Notes under the pieces: model-generated
What the model saw: the letters and a program-made list of their open reading frames with translations, nothing else
What the model was told of the DNA's origin: nothing
Databases searched by the model: none
Origin: Chryseobacterium indologenes
Lineage (GTDB): Bacteria > Bacteroidota > Bacteroidia > Flavobacteriales > Weeksellaceae
Direction: 5' to 3'
Length of the DNA stretch: 64,000 nucleotides
Assembly: GCA_002439165.1 (NCBI GenBank)
Contig: DJTE01000030.1
Span: 1 to 64,000 of the forward strand
Program-made: the position numbers and the translations under genes
Shown: piece by piece, positions 16,951 through 25,517 of the stretch
Position numbering within the stretch: the stretch's first letter is position 1
Layout: each line of letters opens with the position of its first letter

Positions 16951-18189
16951 TTAATTTCTCCAGAACAGATTTCCCTTATTCATAAGGGCTTCTATCCGGG
17001 ATATCCTGGAGACAGCTTCTGCAGAACAGGTGGCATCGGTGAATACCACTGCGGCCTCATCTCCTGCTTTAGGCCATTGCTGCTTTCCTTTTTCATCCAG
17101 CGGAAGGATGCTTTGGGTGGCAAACTGCAGGGCCCGTGAAAGAGCCTGTTCTGTGGCATACCCGTACAGTTCGGCAATAAGATTGGCCTTCTGCAGCATA
17201 TTCCCGGATCCGAAAGTACTCCAGTAATCCTGTACGTTATCATTACCGATCAGGACATTTACACCATGTTTCTTCAACAATGAAATAGGCATGATGGTTT
17301 TTCCAAATGGAACCGATGAAGCAATGCCAACTTTTCCTTCCGCCAGTCTTTCAGCGATCTGTTCTGCTTCTTTAGCCGAAAGATGGGCCAGGGCAAAAGC
17401 ATGGCTTACGAATGTTTTTCCCTGAAGCTGTGGATTTTCAATGGCTTTATCAATCAGATAATTGATGGTTTTCATTCCTGATTCGCCTGTTTCGTGAAGG
17501 TGAATATCAATTCCTTTCTGATGATCAACAGCCAGCTGTACCGTAAAATCAAGTACTTTTTCAATACTTCCGTCGATGCTTAAAGGATCAAGGCCACCGA
17601 TAAAACCTACACTTTTCAGCTGTGCTGCCTCTTTCATCAGGGAAGCAGATTCGGTATAGTAAAGGCCATGCTGCGGGAAAGCAACCAGTTCGGCGCTGAA
17701 CGAATCTTTTTTATTTTCCAGGGCTCTTTCCAGATGCTCAAGGGATTTTAATCCTGAAGTAGGTTCTACGTTAAAGTGGGTTCGTGCAAAATGGGTCCCG
17801 TAGTGCTGTAAAAGGCTGATCAGCTGTTCTGCCCTTTCCACAGAAGTTTTCAGCAGTTCCGGGATAATTTCCTGTTCATAGGCGATCATATCCTTTACCG
17901 ATCTCCTTTTGGGGGATAATGCTTTCCATGGAAGCCCGTACAGGGTTTTATCCAGATGTACGTGCATATCCCTGAAGGCAGGAAGCATCAGATAACCTTT
18001 GGCATCTAGCGCCCGGGAAGCAGAATCATTGGCTCTGACGGTTTTGATCTTTCCGTCCTCAATATCAATACTGAAAAGATCTGTTTTTGTTCCAGTCACC
18101 TCTTCATTATCATATTCAAAACCTGTTTCCAGGCGGACATTTTTCAGGGAATATTTTCCTTTTGCAGTTAATTGATAGGGAAATTGCAT
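16951..18189 (-). CDS. Amidohydrolase, cytosine deaminase-like, cytosolic
   Basis: 412 residues of the metal-dependent amidohydrolase superfamily. Metal ligands are visible: H76-V-H78 in MHVHLDKT, the DIHLHET histidines, SHAFAL and the Asp of GNDNVQD. The LDKT after the HxH and the HET motif resemble cytosine deaminase and N-isopropylammelide hydrolase, so a deamination of a cyclic nitrogen compound is plausible. There is no signal peptide. A second gene (20314-21654) encodes a close paralog that does carry an export-like N-terminus; both share the segment SLKNVRLETGF near their start and CSAEAVSRIS near their end. An AraC regulator lies immediately upstream. Confidence 0.82.
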   Translation of the reverse strand: MQFPYQLTAKGKYSLKNVRLETGFEYDNEEVTGTKTDLFSIDIEDGKIKTVRANDSASRALDAKGYLMLPAFRDMHVHLDKTLYGLPWKALSPKRRSVKDMIAYEQEIIPELLKTSVERAEQLISLLQHYGTHFARTHFNVEPTSGLKSLEHLERALENKKDSFSAELVAFPQHGLYYTESASLMKEAAQLKSVGFIGGLDPLSIDGSIEKVLDFTVQLAVDHQKGIDIHLHETGESGMKTINYLIDKAIENPQLQGKTFVSHAFALAHLSAKEAEQIAERLAEGKVGIASSVPFGKTIMPISLLKKHGVNVLIGNDNVQDYWSTFGSGNMLQKANLIAELYGYATEQALSRALQFATQSILPLDEKGKQQWPKAGDEAAVVFTDATCSAEAVSRISRIEALMNKGNLFWRN

Positions 18190-18269
18190 GATTTAAAAAT
18201 TTAATCATACAAAATTACATCTGCTTCAGCACAAAAACAGTGTATTAATTATGTCTTGTGTTGTATAAA

Positions 18270-19115
18270 TTATTCCTTGAACTGGGATGGAGTCATTCCG
18301 GTCTGCACCTTGAAAAATTTTGAAAAGCTGGCATGGTCGTAAAATCCGAGATCATACACAATATCTTTTACAGACATTTCCGAAACTTTCAGCAGACGTT
18401 TGGCTTCAAGAAGAATACGGTCCTGAATAAGGGATGAAGCTGAAGCGTTAAGGTTTTTCTTGCATACGATATTCAGGTAATTGGCAGAAATATTCAGTTT
18501 ACCTGCATAAAAAGAAACCGATCTTTCTGTTTTAAAATTCTGGTCGATCAGATGTAAAAACCTGGAAATGATAGGATTCGAGTTATAGACTTCGAAATCC
18601 TTAAAAGCCCCTTCCATTGATCTGCTTACCAGCAGGCCGATCAGCTCGCTCCGTTTCTGGATCATTTCCCAGAATATATTTTCCCTTTTCAGCTCATTAC
18701 GGATGGCCTGGAATTCATACCTGAATGTTTCAAAAACCTCTCCGGAAAGGTTGATCACCGGGTGATTCTGATAATACGATGCAGAAAATCTCAAAGAAGG
18801 TAAAAAACTTTCAAACCAGTCCCTGCTGATCATCAGCTGATAGCCGATGGTTTCTTTTTCAATCACCCACTGATGAACCTGGTCCGGAAAAACGAGATGG
18901 ATCTGATGGTCTTTCACCTGGTATTCCGTAAAATCGATCGTATGGGATCCTACACCATGCTCAAAAAGATTGATGATAAAAAAATCGTGTTTGTGGGGAT
19001 CATCAATGGAACGTGCCCCATAAAGTTCATTAAACAGCAGATTACAGCCCTTCAGCTGGTTATCGCTGAATTCCTGGATTCCTAAAACCGGAAAATGATC
19101 TGTATGTTGGCCCAC
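18270..19115 (-). CDS. AraC-family transcriptional regulator
   Basis: 281 residues. An N-terminal cupin-like ligand domain (about 30-140, containing HKHDFFIINLFEHG) precedes two helix-turn-helix motifs (about 185-281; SVKDIVYDLGFYDHASFSKFFK and TPSQFKE ending). It binds DNA in the cytosol. The gene is 80 bp upstream of one amidohydrolase and about 500 bp downstream of the ankyrin-amidohydrolase pair, and all are on the same strand. It is the likely regulator of these two amidohydrolases, though this is inferred only from position. Confidence 0.88.
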   Translation of the reverse strand: MGQHTDHFPVLGIQEFSDNQLKGCNLLFNELYGARSIDDPHKHDFFIINLFEHGVGSHTIDFTEYQVKDHQIHLVFPDQVHQWVIEKETIGYQLMISRDWFESFLPSLRFSASYYQNHPVINLSGEVFETFRYEFQAIRNELKRENIFWEMIQKRSELIGLLVSRSMEGAFKDFEVYNSNPIISRFLHLIDQNFKTERSVSFYAGKLNISANYLNIVCKKNLNASASSLIQDRILLEAKRLLKVSEMSVKDIVYDLGFYDHASFSKFFKVQTGMTPSQFKE

Positions 19116-19311
19116 GCGGTCTGATTTTCTCTTAAAATTAGTAAAAATTACAAGAGCCTGTTCAATTTATTTCAAAACATTCATGGATCGTATAAAAAAC
19201 GGCTGTTCCTGAACCTTCCCCTATCGCAGATCATGTATGAAACCGGAATAAATGAAATATGCTGAATATTTTTTGTCCCAAAAACCCGTATATCCGTGGT
19301 ATTTTTAAAAA

Positions 19312-19396
19312 CACAAAAGTCTTTGACACTTTAATAAGTTTACACCCTAAGCGTATAAAAGTACACTTCAGTCTTTAGAAATCTGTGATTTCTATT
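19312..19396 (+). repeat. Dispersed intergenic repeat, copy A
   Basis: It begins CACAAAAGT and ends near AAATCTGTGATTT. The last 40 bases (19357-19396) match 45520-45559 at 30 of 40 positions. A third, inverted copy lies at 51788-51857. Confidence 0.6.
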
Positions 19397-19409
19397 GACC
19401 ACAGAATAA

Positions 19410-19441
19410 AAAATCTGCTCAATCTGCAGAATCTGCGAGAA
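19410..19441. repeat. TCTGC-rich intergenic tract
   Basis: Three imperfect copies of AATCTGC followed by GAGAAA. Similar tracts occur at 21745-21838, 51768-51780, 51890-51950 and 52065-52105. Confidence 0.5.
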
Positions 19442-19619
19442 ATAAAAAACCACAAAAACAAACAATCCATCACACTTTTATGTTCATGATTATTCCGAAA
19501 AGAACGGAAAAATCAGAGCCTATTTCTTTGAAAAGATTTATTGCTTTTCTAAGATTCAAGTGATTAAATGTCTGCTGTTTCTGTGGCTAACACTAAACTA
19601 TATATATCCAAATTTTATT

Positions 19620-20288
19620 TTAGGATTTTAATATCCGGACAATTTCTCCAAAACCCATAGATTCAGCATGCTGCAGGGGAGTTTTCCCGGAATGATCAGG
19701 AATACTCAGATCAGCTCCGCTGTCTTTTAAGATCTGTACGATTTCCTGGTACTTTTCAGTCCCGTTTCCGAGAATCACAGCTTCCATAAGTGCTGTCCAG
19801 CCTAACCGGTTCACGTGATTAACCGGAAAACCTTTTGTTTTTACCAGTACTTTCACCGTTTCCACATGACCTCTTTCACAGGCAGGAATCAGTGCGGTAC
19901 CATTGTAGCGGTTGAAAAGATCAAAACGGGCTCCGTTTTCAAGATATAATTTCACCAGCTCTGTCTGCCCGCTTGCTCCGGCATACAGAAACGGACTGTC
20001 CAGCTGGTCATCCTGAAGGTTGACATCCGCTTTATAAGCAACCAGCAGTCTTGCCATCTCAACCTGTTTTTCAATGGTGGCGATCAGCAGTAACGAGCGT
20101 CCTCTTCTGTCTTTGGTATTCACATCAGTTCCATTATTCAAGGCCGATTTCACTGCTGCCAGATCATTTTTTCTTACCAGATCCACTATATCTTTCTGTT
20201 CCATCCTGTATTCTTTTGGAGAGTTACCCGGCTTCGTATCACATGCACTCATGCTGCCGAACGCCAGTAGAAATATTAAAATTTTCAT
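19620..20288 (-). CDS. Ankyrin-repeat lipoprotein
   Basis: 222 residues with a lipoprotein signal (MSAC, Cys at about 16), so it is envelope-anchored. Five or so ankyrin repeats follow (for example NTKDRRGRSLLLIATIEKQVEMARLLV and GWTALMEAVILGN). Ankyrin repeats bind proteins; no catalytic residues are present. It begins 25 bp after the stop of the exported amidohydrolase gene, so the two are probably co-transcribed, and it may act as a partner or inhibitor of that enzyme in the periplasm. This last point is speculation. Confidence 0.85.
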   Translation of the reverse strand: MKILIFLLAFGSMSACDTKPGNSPKEYRMEQKDIVDLVRKNDLAAVKSALNNGTDVNTKDRRGRSLLLIATIEKQVEMARLLVAYKADVNLQDDQLDSPFLYAGASGQTELVKLYLENGARFDLFNRYNGTALIPACERGHVETVKVLVKTKGFPVNHVNRLGWTALMEAVILGNGTEKYQEIVQILKDSGADLSIPDHSGKTPLQHAESMGFGEIVRILKS

Positions 20289-20313
20289 TGCTTATCATGT
20301 TAAGATTAAAAAT

Positions 20314-21654
20314 TTAAAAGACAACATTTCCCTGATGTACCAGAGATTTCACCTCGGAAATTCTGGATACCGCTTCCGCAGAGCAGCTTGCATCGATCAG
20401 TACAAAATCTGCCTGATTTCCGGATTTGGGCCATTGCTGAACTCCTTTATCATCCAGCGGAAGTACATTTCCTGTCGCCAGCTTCAGACTTCTGGATAAG
20501 GCCAGTTCGGTAGAATAACCGTAGAGCTGTGCCATCAGATTGGCTTTCTGAAGTACACTTCCTGTTCCGAAAGTATTCCAGTGATCTACAATACTGTCAT
20601 TTCCTGTCAATACGGTTACCTTATGCTTGTATAAGGTCGGGATCGGCATAATCAGCCTTCCGACAGGGATCGTAGAGACAATTCCGATCTGTGCCGCCCC
20701 CAGTTTTTCAGCAATTTCTTCCTGTTTTGCGGGTTCTAATTTTCCTAATATAAAACAATGGCTCAAATAAGTATTCCCTTTAAGAGAGGGGTTTTCATTC
20801 ACTTTATCAATCAGATATTCCACTGTTTTCAATCCTGAATCCGCAGTTTCGTGAAGGTGAATATCAATTCCTTTTTTGTGATCTAAGGCCAGCTGGACCG
20901 TAAAATCAACCACCTTTTCAATATTTCCGTCAACATTGAACGGATCTACTCCACCGATAAAATCAATATCCATTTTAGCCGCTTCCTTCAGATAAGGCAC
21001 TGAATCCGTATAGAATACTCCATGCTGAGGGAAAGCCACCAGTTCTGCTCCGAAGCCATTCTTTTTATGATCCAGGGCTTTCTGTAAATTTTTTAACGAT
21101 TGGAGTTTTGATGTAGGTTCTATATTCACATGGCTTCTGGCAAAAGATGTACCTTTTGACTGTAACAGTTCAATCATCTTTTCTGCTTTAAATGTTGAAT
21201 TTTTAAGCATTTCCGGAAGCATCTTCTGTTCCAGTCCGATCATTCCTTTAATTCCTCCGGTTCTTTTTCTTACCGCCTGCCATTTATCTCCGTAAAAAGT
21301 TTTGTCCAGGTGGATATGCATATCTTTAAATGCAGGAAGCATTAATAGTCCTTTGGCATCTATGGCTTTGGCACCGGGCTGGTTAGTAGCAATTTTTGTG
21401 ATTTTACCGTTTTCAGTCTCAATATAGAACAGGTCTGTTTTCGTTGCTGTTACGTCTCCTTCTTCATAAATAAAACCTGTTTCCAGACGGACGTTTTTAA
21501 GACTTAGTTTTCCTTTTACCGAATTATTTTTCTCATCAGAAAACGGTGATGCATTCATGATATTGGGTATTAAAGTTAATCCGGCCATTGCCAGTGCTGA
21601 ATTCCTGATAAAATCCTTACGGGATATCGTATGGTCTGAAGTCGTCATGTCCAA
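20314..21654 (-). CDS. Amidohydrolase, cytosine deaminase-like, exported paralog
   Basis: 446 residues. It is paralogous to the 16951-18189 protein along its length, with the same metal-binding segments (MHIHLDKT, DIHLHETADSG, SHCFIL, GNDSIVD). It differs by a 40-residue N-terminal extension with SRKDFIRNSALAMAGLTLIP, which looks like a Tat signal but has an RK rather than RR pair. The extension implies action outside the cytoplasm; the Tat assignment is uncertain. The substrate is unknown; the family deaminates or hydrolyses ring nitrogen compounds. Start is the ATG at 21654, or Met3. An ankyrin lipoprotein gene follows after 25 bp. Confidence 0.82.
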   Translation of the reverse strand: MDMTTSDHTISRKDFIRNSALAMAGLTLIPNIMNASPFSDEKNNSVKGKLSLKNVRLETGFIYEEGDVTATKTDLFYIETENGKITKIATNQPGAKAIDAKGLLMLPAFKDMHIHLDKTFYGDKWQAVRKRTGGIKGMIGLEQKMLPEMLKNSTFKAEKMIELLQSKGTSFARSHVNIEPTSKLQSLKNLQKALDHKKNGFGAELVAFPQHGVFYTDSVPYLKEAAKMDIDFIGGVDPFNVDGNIEKVVDFTVQLALDHKKGIDIHLHETADSGLKTVEYLIDKVNENPSLKGNTYLSHCFILGKLEPAKQEEIAEKLGAAQIGIVSTIPVGRLIMPIPTLYKHKVTVLTGNDSIVDHWNTFGTGSVLQKANLMAQLYGYSTELALSRSLKLATGNVLPLDDKGVQQWPKSGNQADFVLIDASCSAEAVSRISEVKSLVHQGNVVF

Positions 21655-21744
21655 TCTCTTTCTGACAAAATTAAAAAGAACGTCTGTGAAGCAGGTGTAC
21701 GGTTTATTACAAAATCTGTATGATTTATGCTTTGGATAATTTTA

Positions 21745-21838
21745 TCAGGCAGATTGAACAGATTAGCAGGTATTTACTTTATAAAAACATTAATAATGTA
21801 TATAAAGTTCCCGCAGATCGCGCTGATTTCGCAGATGT
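21745..21838. repeat. GCAGAT/TCTGC-rich intergenic tract
   Basis: Contains CAGATTGAACAGATT and, near 21811-21838, CCGCAGATCGCGCTGATTTCGCAGAT-like repeats (imperfect CGCAGAT units). It is the same sort of tract as at 19410 and 51890. Confidence 0.45.
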
Positions 21839-21894
21839 TTGTGTTGTATTGGTCTCCTGGCTGTTAAAAAAGATTTAGGAATCTCTGGGAAATA

Positions 21895-21923
21895 AAAAGA
21901 CCGGATTTTAAACCCGGTCTTAT
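21895..21923 (-). terminator. Rho-independent terminator of hemL
   Basis: AAGACCGG (21897-21904) pairs with CCGGTCTT (21914-21921); TTTTT follows on the minus strand, immediately after the hemL stop. Confidence 0.88.
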
Positions 21924-21925
21924 TT

Positions 21926-23215
21926 TTATTTATTGGAATATTCAAACTTTCTGACTGCTTCCAGTGTTATCTCAATTTCTTTTTCTTTGATGGCATCACT
22001 GATGAAGTAGGTCTCATAGCCGCTTGGCGGAAGATAAATTCCATTTTCAAGCATCTGATGGAAGAAGTTATTGAACAATGAATGGTTGGCTTCCTGAGCT
22101 TCATCAAAATTAGAGACTCTGTTGGTATGGAAGAACACAGACATCATGGATCCTTTTCTGTTGATCTTATGAGGAATGTCTTTTTCATTCAGAATTTTTC
22201 CGATCTCAATGCTTAATGTTTCTGTTGTTTTATCCAGCCTGCTGAAGAATTCCGGATCATTTTTAATCAGCTGAAGTGTTTTCAGTCCTGCTCTCATAGC
22301 CAGAGGATTCCCGCTTAATGTTCCGGCCTGGTATACACCTCCTTTCGGGGCAAGGTGGTCCATAATCTCATTTCTTCCGGCAAAAGCGCCTACCGGAAGT
22401 CCTCCACCGATCACTTTTCCGTAGGTAACAAGGTCTGCTTTTACATTAAAAAGTTCCTGTGCACCTCCGAAAGCCAGTCTGAATCCGGTCATCACTTCAT
22501 CAAAGATCAGCAAAGTTCCGTTTTCATCACAGATTTTTCTCAGGTTCTGCAGGAAATTATTTTCAGGAAGTACACATCCCATATTTCCGGCTACCGGCTC
22601 AATGATAATGGCTGCAATTTCTCCCGGATTATGACGGAACAGATCCTGAACCTGCTCAATATCATTATAACGGGCTAAAAGAGTATCTTTTGCCGTACCT
22701 TCTGTAACTCCCGGAGAATTCGGATTTCCGAAGGTAGCAGCCCCGCTTCCTGCTTTAATCAGGAAAGAGTCTGAGTGGCCGTGATAGCAGCCTTCAAACT
22801 TGATGATCTTATCTCTTCCGGTAAATCCTCTCGCCAGTCTTACTGCGCTCATACACGCTTCTGTACCGGAGGAAACCATTCTGATCTGATCAATATTCGG
22901 AACGTTCTCTACAATGAATTTTGCAATTTCGGTTTCCAGTTCAGTGGGTGCTCCGAAAGAAAACCCTTTTTCGGCCTGGATTTTCAGTTCTTCCAGAACT
23001 TCAGGATGGGTATGTCCTAAAATAGCCGGTCCCCATGAATTGATGTAATCGATGTAAGTATTATCGTCTGCATCTGTAAGATAAGCTCCCTTCGCCGATT
23101 TCATAAAAACAGGAACTCCTCCTACTGATTTGAATGCACGTACCGGAGAATTTACTCCACCCGGAATGTATTGATAGGCTTCATCAAATAAAGCCGAACT
23201 TCTTTGGTATTTCAT
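21926..23215 (-). CDS. hemL: Glutamate-1-semialdehyde 2,1-aminomutase
   Basis: About 429 residues from the ATG at 23215 (MKYQRSSALFDEAYQYIPGG); an in-frame ATG at 23266 adds 17 residues unlike the family. It converts glutamate-1-semialdehyde to 5-aminolevulinate for haem synthesis, using PLP. Key segments: NSPVRAFKSVGG, SGTEACMSAVRLARG, FDEVMTGFR, and the PLP lysine in TYGKVIGGG. Cytosolic. It is the last gene of a minus-strand run with the glucosaminidase (57 bp upstream) and the PLP-dependent deaminase, then a terminator. Confidence 0.96.
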   Translation of the reverse strand: MKYQRSSALFDEAYQYIPGGVNSPVRAFKSVGGVPVFMKSAKGAYLTDADDNTYIDYINSWGPAILGHTHPEVLEELKIQAEKGFSFGAPTELETEIAKFIVENVPNIDQIRMVSSGTEACMSAVRLARGFTGRDKIIKFEGCYHGHSDSFLIKAGSGAATFGNPNSPGVTEGTAKDTLLARYNDIEQVQDLFRHNPGEIAAIIIEPVAGNMGCVLPENNFLQNLRKICDENGTLLIFDEVMTGFRLAFGGAQELFNVKADLVTYGKVIGGGLPVGAFAGRNEIMDHLAPKGGVYQAGTLSGNPLAMRAGLKTLQLIKNDPEFFSRLDKTTETLSIEIGKILNEKDIPHKINRKGSMMSVFFHTNRVSNFDEAQEANHSLFNNFFHQMLENGIYLPPSGYETYFISDAIKEKEIEITLEAVRKFEYSNK

Positions 23216-23271
23216 ATATTGGTTGCTGGTTGGCAGTTGTCTGTGAATGCCGGAAACGGCCAACAAAAAAA

Positions 23272-24339
23272 TTAATTTCTCGGTTTTTTGTCTATTAAAT
23301 AGATCAGCTGGCCCGCAGAAGGCTGCTGACCTTCGTCCATACGGTTTTTAGCGTAAAGTTTATTAAGCTTGATTCCGAATTTCTGGGCAATATCGTGCAT
23401 ATCCTCACCGGATTCGGCTTTATAGGTTGCTGTATTTCCTGCTGAGTTTTTGGATTCAAGGAAAACGATATCATTTTTCTTTAAGACATCACTGTCCAGG
23501 TCATTCCATTTCATCAGTCTGCTTTCGCTTACTTTAAATTTATTGGCGATGAATTTTACGTTGGTGTCTTCAGGGATAACGATATATTTAAGCCCTTCGT
23601 TCGGGTGGCTTTTGATAATGATAGAATTAAGGATTTCCGCTTTTGTTTTGATCCTTTCCACTCTTTTCTGTTGCTGGGCATAAGAGGTCTGTTTATAAGG
23701 AACTTCTACGGTAACAGGTTCTTTAACTTTCTTTACAGCTTTTGAGGGTTCCAGCTGAGCCATGAAAGTTCTGTCGTCTTTCAGGTCCGGGTACATTTTA
23801 AGAACCGCATACAATACTTCACTGGAAGAAGTATTGTCATATTCGTAAAGCCTGTATTTTTCAATTTTGCCGATGAGAATCGATGCATAACGGGGATTGG
23901 TAGCGTAGCCTGCTTTTTTCAGTCCATGAGCCCATGCTCTGTAATCTTTCATATCCAGCTTGAAAAGATTCGCATAATATTTTCTTGTTGATAAGAATAT
24001 GGAATGGTCCTCATAAGACTGTCTGGGATCGTCATATACACGGAAACATTCGTTGGGAGCATCATCTGTGTGTTTCATGGTTTTCCCCGTCCAGTCTTCT
24101 TTACATTTGATCCCGAAGTGATTTTTGCCTTCCTGGGCAAGTCTGCTCTGCCCGCCCCCGGTCTCTAAAAGTCCCTGGGCTAAGGTAATGGAAGCCGGAA
24201 TTTTATATTTTTCCATTTCCTCTACCGCGTATTTGGCAAACCGTTGGATGTACTGATCTTCAGTGGCCCAGTTCTGAGCTGAAAATTTTGATAAAACTAA
24301 AAGGCTTATGAGCAAGAGAAGTCTTTTCATGTTTTTCAA
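23272..24339 (-). CDS. Exported glucosaminidase with two LysM domains
   Basis: 355 residues with a signal peptide (about 1-22, ends FSAQ). A GH73-type N-acetylglucosaminidase domain spans about 25-170, with probable catalytic Glu59 in AQGLLETGGGQS and the NHFGIKC and GYATNPRYA motifs. Two LysM peptidoglycan-binding domains follow (about 254-300 and 308-352). It should cut glycan strands of the cell wall in the periplasm, in growth or division. It starts 5 bp after the D-cysteine desulfhydrase-like gene and precedes hemL, giving an operon of unrelated functions. Confidence 0.92.
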   Translation of the reverse strand: MKNMKRLLLLISLLVLSKFSAQNWATEDQYIQRFAKYAVEEMEKYKIPASITLAQGLLETGGGQSRLAQEGKNHFGIKCKEDWTGKTMKHTDDAPNECFRVYDDPRQSYEDHSIFLSTRKYYANLFKLDMKDYRAWAHGLKKAGYATNPRYASILIGKIEKYRLYEYDNTSSSEVLYAVLKMYPDLKDDRTFMAQLEPSKAVKKVKEPVTVEVPYKQTSYAQQQKRVERIKTKAEILNSIIIKSHPNEGLKYIVIPEDTNVKFIANKFKVSESRLMKWNDLDSDVLKKNDIVFLESKNSAGNTATYKAESGEDMHDIAQKFGIKLNKLYAKNRMDEGQQPSAGQLIYLIDKKPRN

Positions 24340-24344
24340 TTTAC

Positions 24345-25253
24345 TTATATAATTAAATTTCTGTTCTGTTTTTCTAAAAGCAGATTGGCACCTTCAATTC
24401 CCTGCAGCCCGCCTGTGTGAAAGCACAAAATCCTGCTGTGTTCAGGAAAATATCCTTCATCAATCAGTTCAAAAACCTTCTGCATCATCTTTCCTGTATA
24501 AACCGGCTCCAAAGGAATTCCGTATTTTTCTTTGAAGTCATTGATAAAACGGATGTTATCATCTTTTATTTTACCATAACCTCCGAAACCTGAATCTATC
24601 AGATCAAAATTCCGTTTTGAGGTTAATTCAAAGATTTTACTTTCCAGTGAATCATCGTCAACTGCTTTAAATCCTATAACTTTCTGATTTTCTTCACAAA
24701 ATTTTGAGATTCCGGCAATTGTTCCTCCGGTTCCTACCGCAGTGCAAAGATAATCAAAATCTTTTGTTTGGTCATTCAGCATCATTTTTACGCCTTCTAC
24801 TGCCTCTTTATTGGTTCCACCTTCGGGAACCACAAGTGATCCGGGAAATTCATGCTGCAGAAATTCGGTTAATTTTTCTTTGTGCCGGTATTCCTCACGG
24901 GTAACAAATTTCAGGTTCATCCCGTTTCTTCTGGCAAAAAGCAGTGTAGGGTTATCCCTCCATTTATCTTTAAGCTCCTCTCCTCTTATGATACCTAATG
25001 TGGGGATCCCGGCCATATTTCCGGCCGCAGCCACTGCAGCAATGTGGTTGGAAAATGCTCCTCCAAAAGTAATAACATAAGGTTTTCCGGGATTTTGATT
25101 GAGATAGTTATTGATATTATAAAACAGTTTCCAGTATTTATTCCCCGAAATCTGAGGATGAATAAGGTCTTCCCTTTTAATGAAGAGCTTTATATTTTTA
25201 TCAATAGGTATTTCCCGGATAGGAACCGGTTCCGCCGGAACTGTTAACAGCAT
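24345..25253 (-). CDS. ACC deaminase/D-cysteine desulfhydrase-like PLP enzyme
   Basis: 302 residues of the fold-type II PLP family. The PLP lysine is Lys39 in SGNKYWK, and a glycine-rich phosphate-binding loop (CTAVGTGGTIAG) is present. The family includes 1-aminocyclopropane-1-carboxylate deaminase, which opens the ring of the ethylene precursor, and the far more common D-cysteine desulfhydrase. Sequence by eye cannot separate the two, though residues needed for ACC specificity are not evident. Cytosolic. First gene of the run with the glucosaminidase and hemL; a -7 element lies at 25280-25287. Confidence 0.87.
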   Translation of the reverse strand: MLLTVPAEPVPIREIPIDKNIKLFIKREDLIHPQISGNKYWKLFYNINNYLNQNPGKPYVITFGGAFSNHIAAVAAAGNMAGIPTLGIIRGEELKDKWRDNPTLLFARRNGMNLKFVTREEYRHKEKLTEFLQHEFPGSLVVPEGGTNKEAVEGVKMMLNDQTKDFDYLCTAVGTGGTIAGISKFCEENQKVIGFKAVDDDSLESKIFELTSKRNFDLIDSGFGGYGKIKDDNIRFINDFKEKYGIPLEPVYTGKMMQKVFELIDEGYFPEHSRILCFHTGGLQGIEGANLLLEKQNRNLII

Positions 25254-25279
25254 CTTTTTCCTGACTATTAAGATTTATA

Positions 25280-25287
25280 CAAAATTA
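25280..25287 (-). promoter_or_regulatory. -7 promoter element for the hemL operon
   Basis: TAATTTTG on the minus strand, 26 bases upstream of the first start codon, fits TAnnTTTG. Confidence 0.5.
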
Positions 25288-25348
25288 ATAAAAGATTTAT
25301 GAAATGCCGGGATCTGGAAAATGGAATGTTTTTTTATTTTAAATGTTT

Positions 25349-25477
25349 AAACGGACTGAAGCCCGTTTCAATTGAATAAGGCGGTTGAGTACAGGAAAAA
25401 TATATATGATTAAATTTTGGAGGCTATATTTATCTGAATACGGTTTTAGTATTTTAAAACGGGCCTGAAGCCCGTTT
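25349..25477. repeat. Pair of REP-like palindromes (AAACGGG...CCCGTTT)
   Basis: Two palindromes: 25349-25368 (AAACGGACTGAAGCCCGTTT, one mismatched pair) and 25457-25477 (AAACGGG, CCTGAAG, CCCGTTT), 88 bp apart. The first is followed by CAATTGAATAA, echoed by CTATTGAATAA after similar hairpins at 51664-51711. This suggests a dispersed extragenic family. Confidence 0.6.
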
Positions 25478-25517
25478 ATGTGTTATCCGGATTTATTGAG
25501 CGGCTTAAAATTTGAAT

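Larger units (their letters stand above)
19116..19619. other. 504-bp gene-free region with repeats
   Basis: No open frame of note. It should hold the AraC gene's promoter, which I could not place. It contains one copy of a dispersed repeat (19312-19396) directly followed by a TCTGC-rich tract (19410-19441). Nothing else is recognised. Confidence 0.6.

Noticed and set aside
20314..21654. Confident Tat signal
   Set aside because: The pair is SRK rather than SRR, so a Tat route is only possible; export itself is likely.
24345..25253. ACC deaminase for plant growth promotion
   Set aside because: By eye it cannot be told from D-cysteine desulfhydrase, which is much more common.
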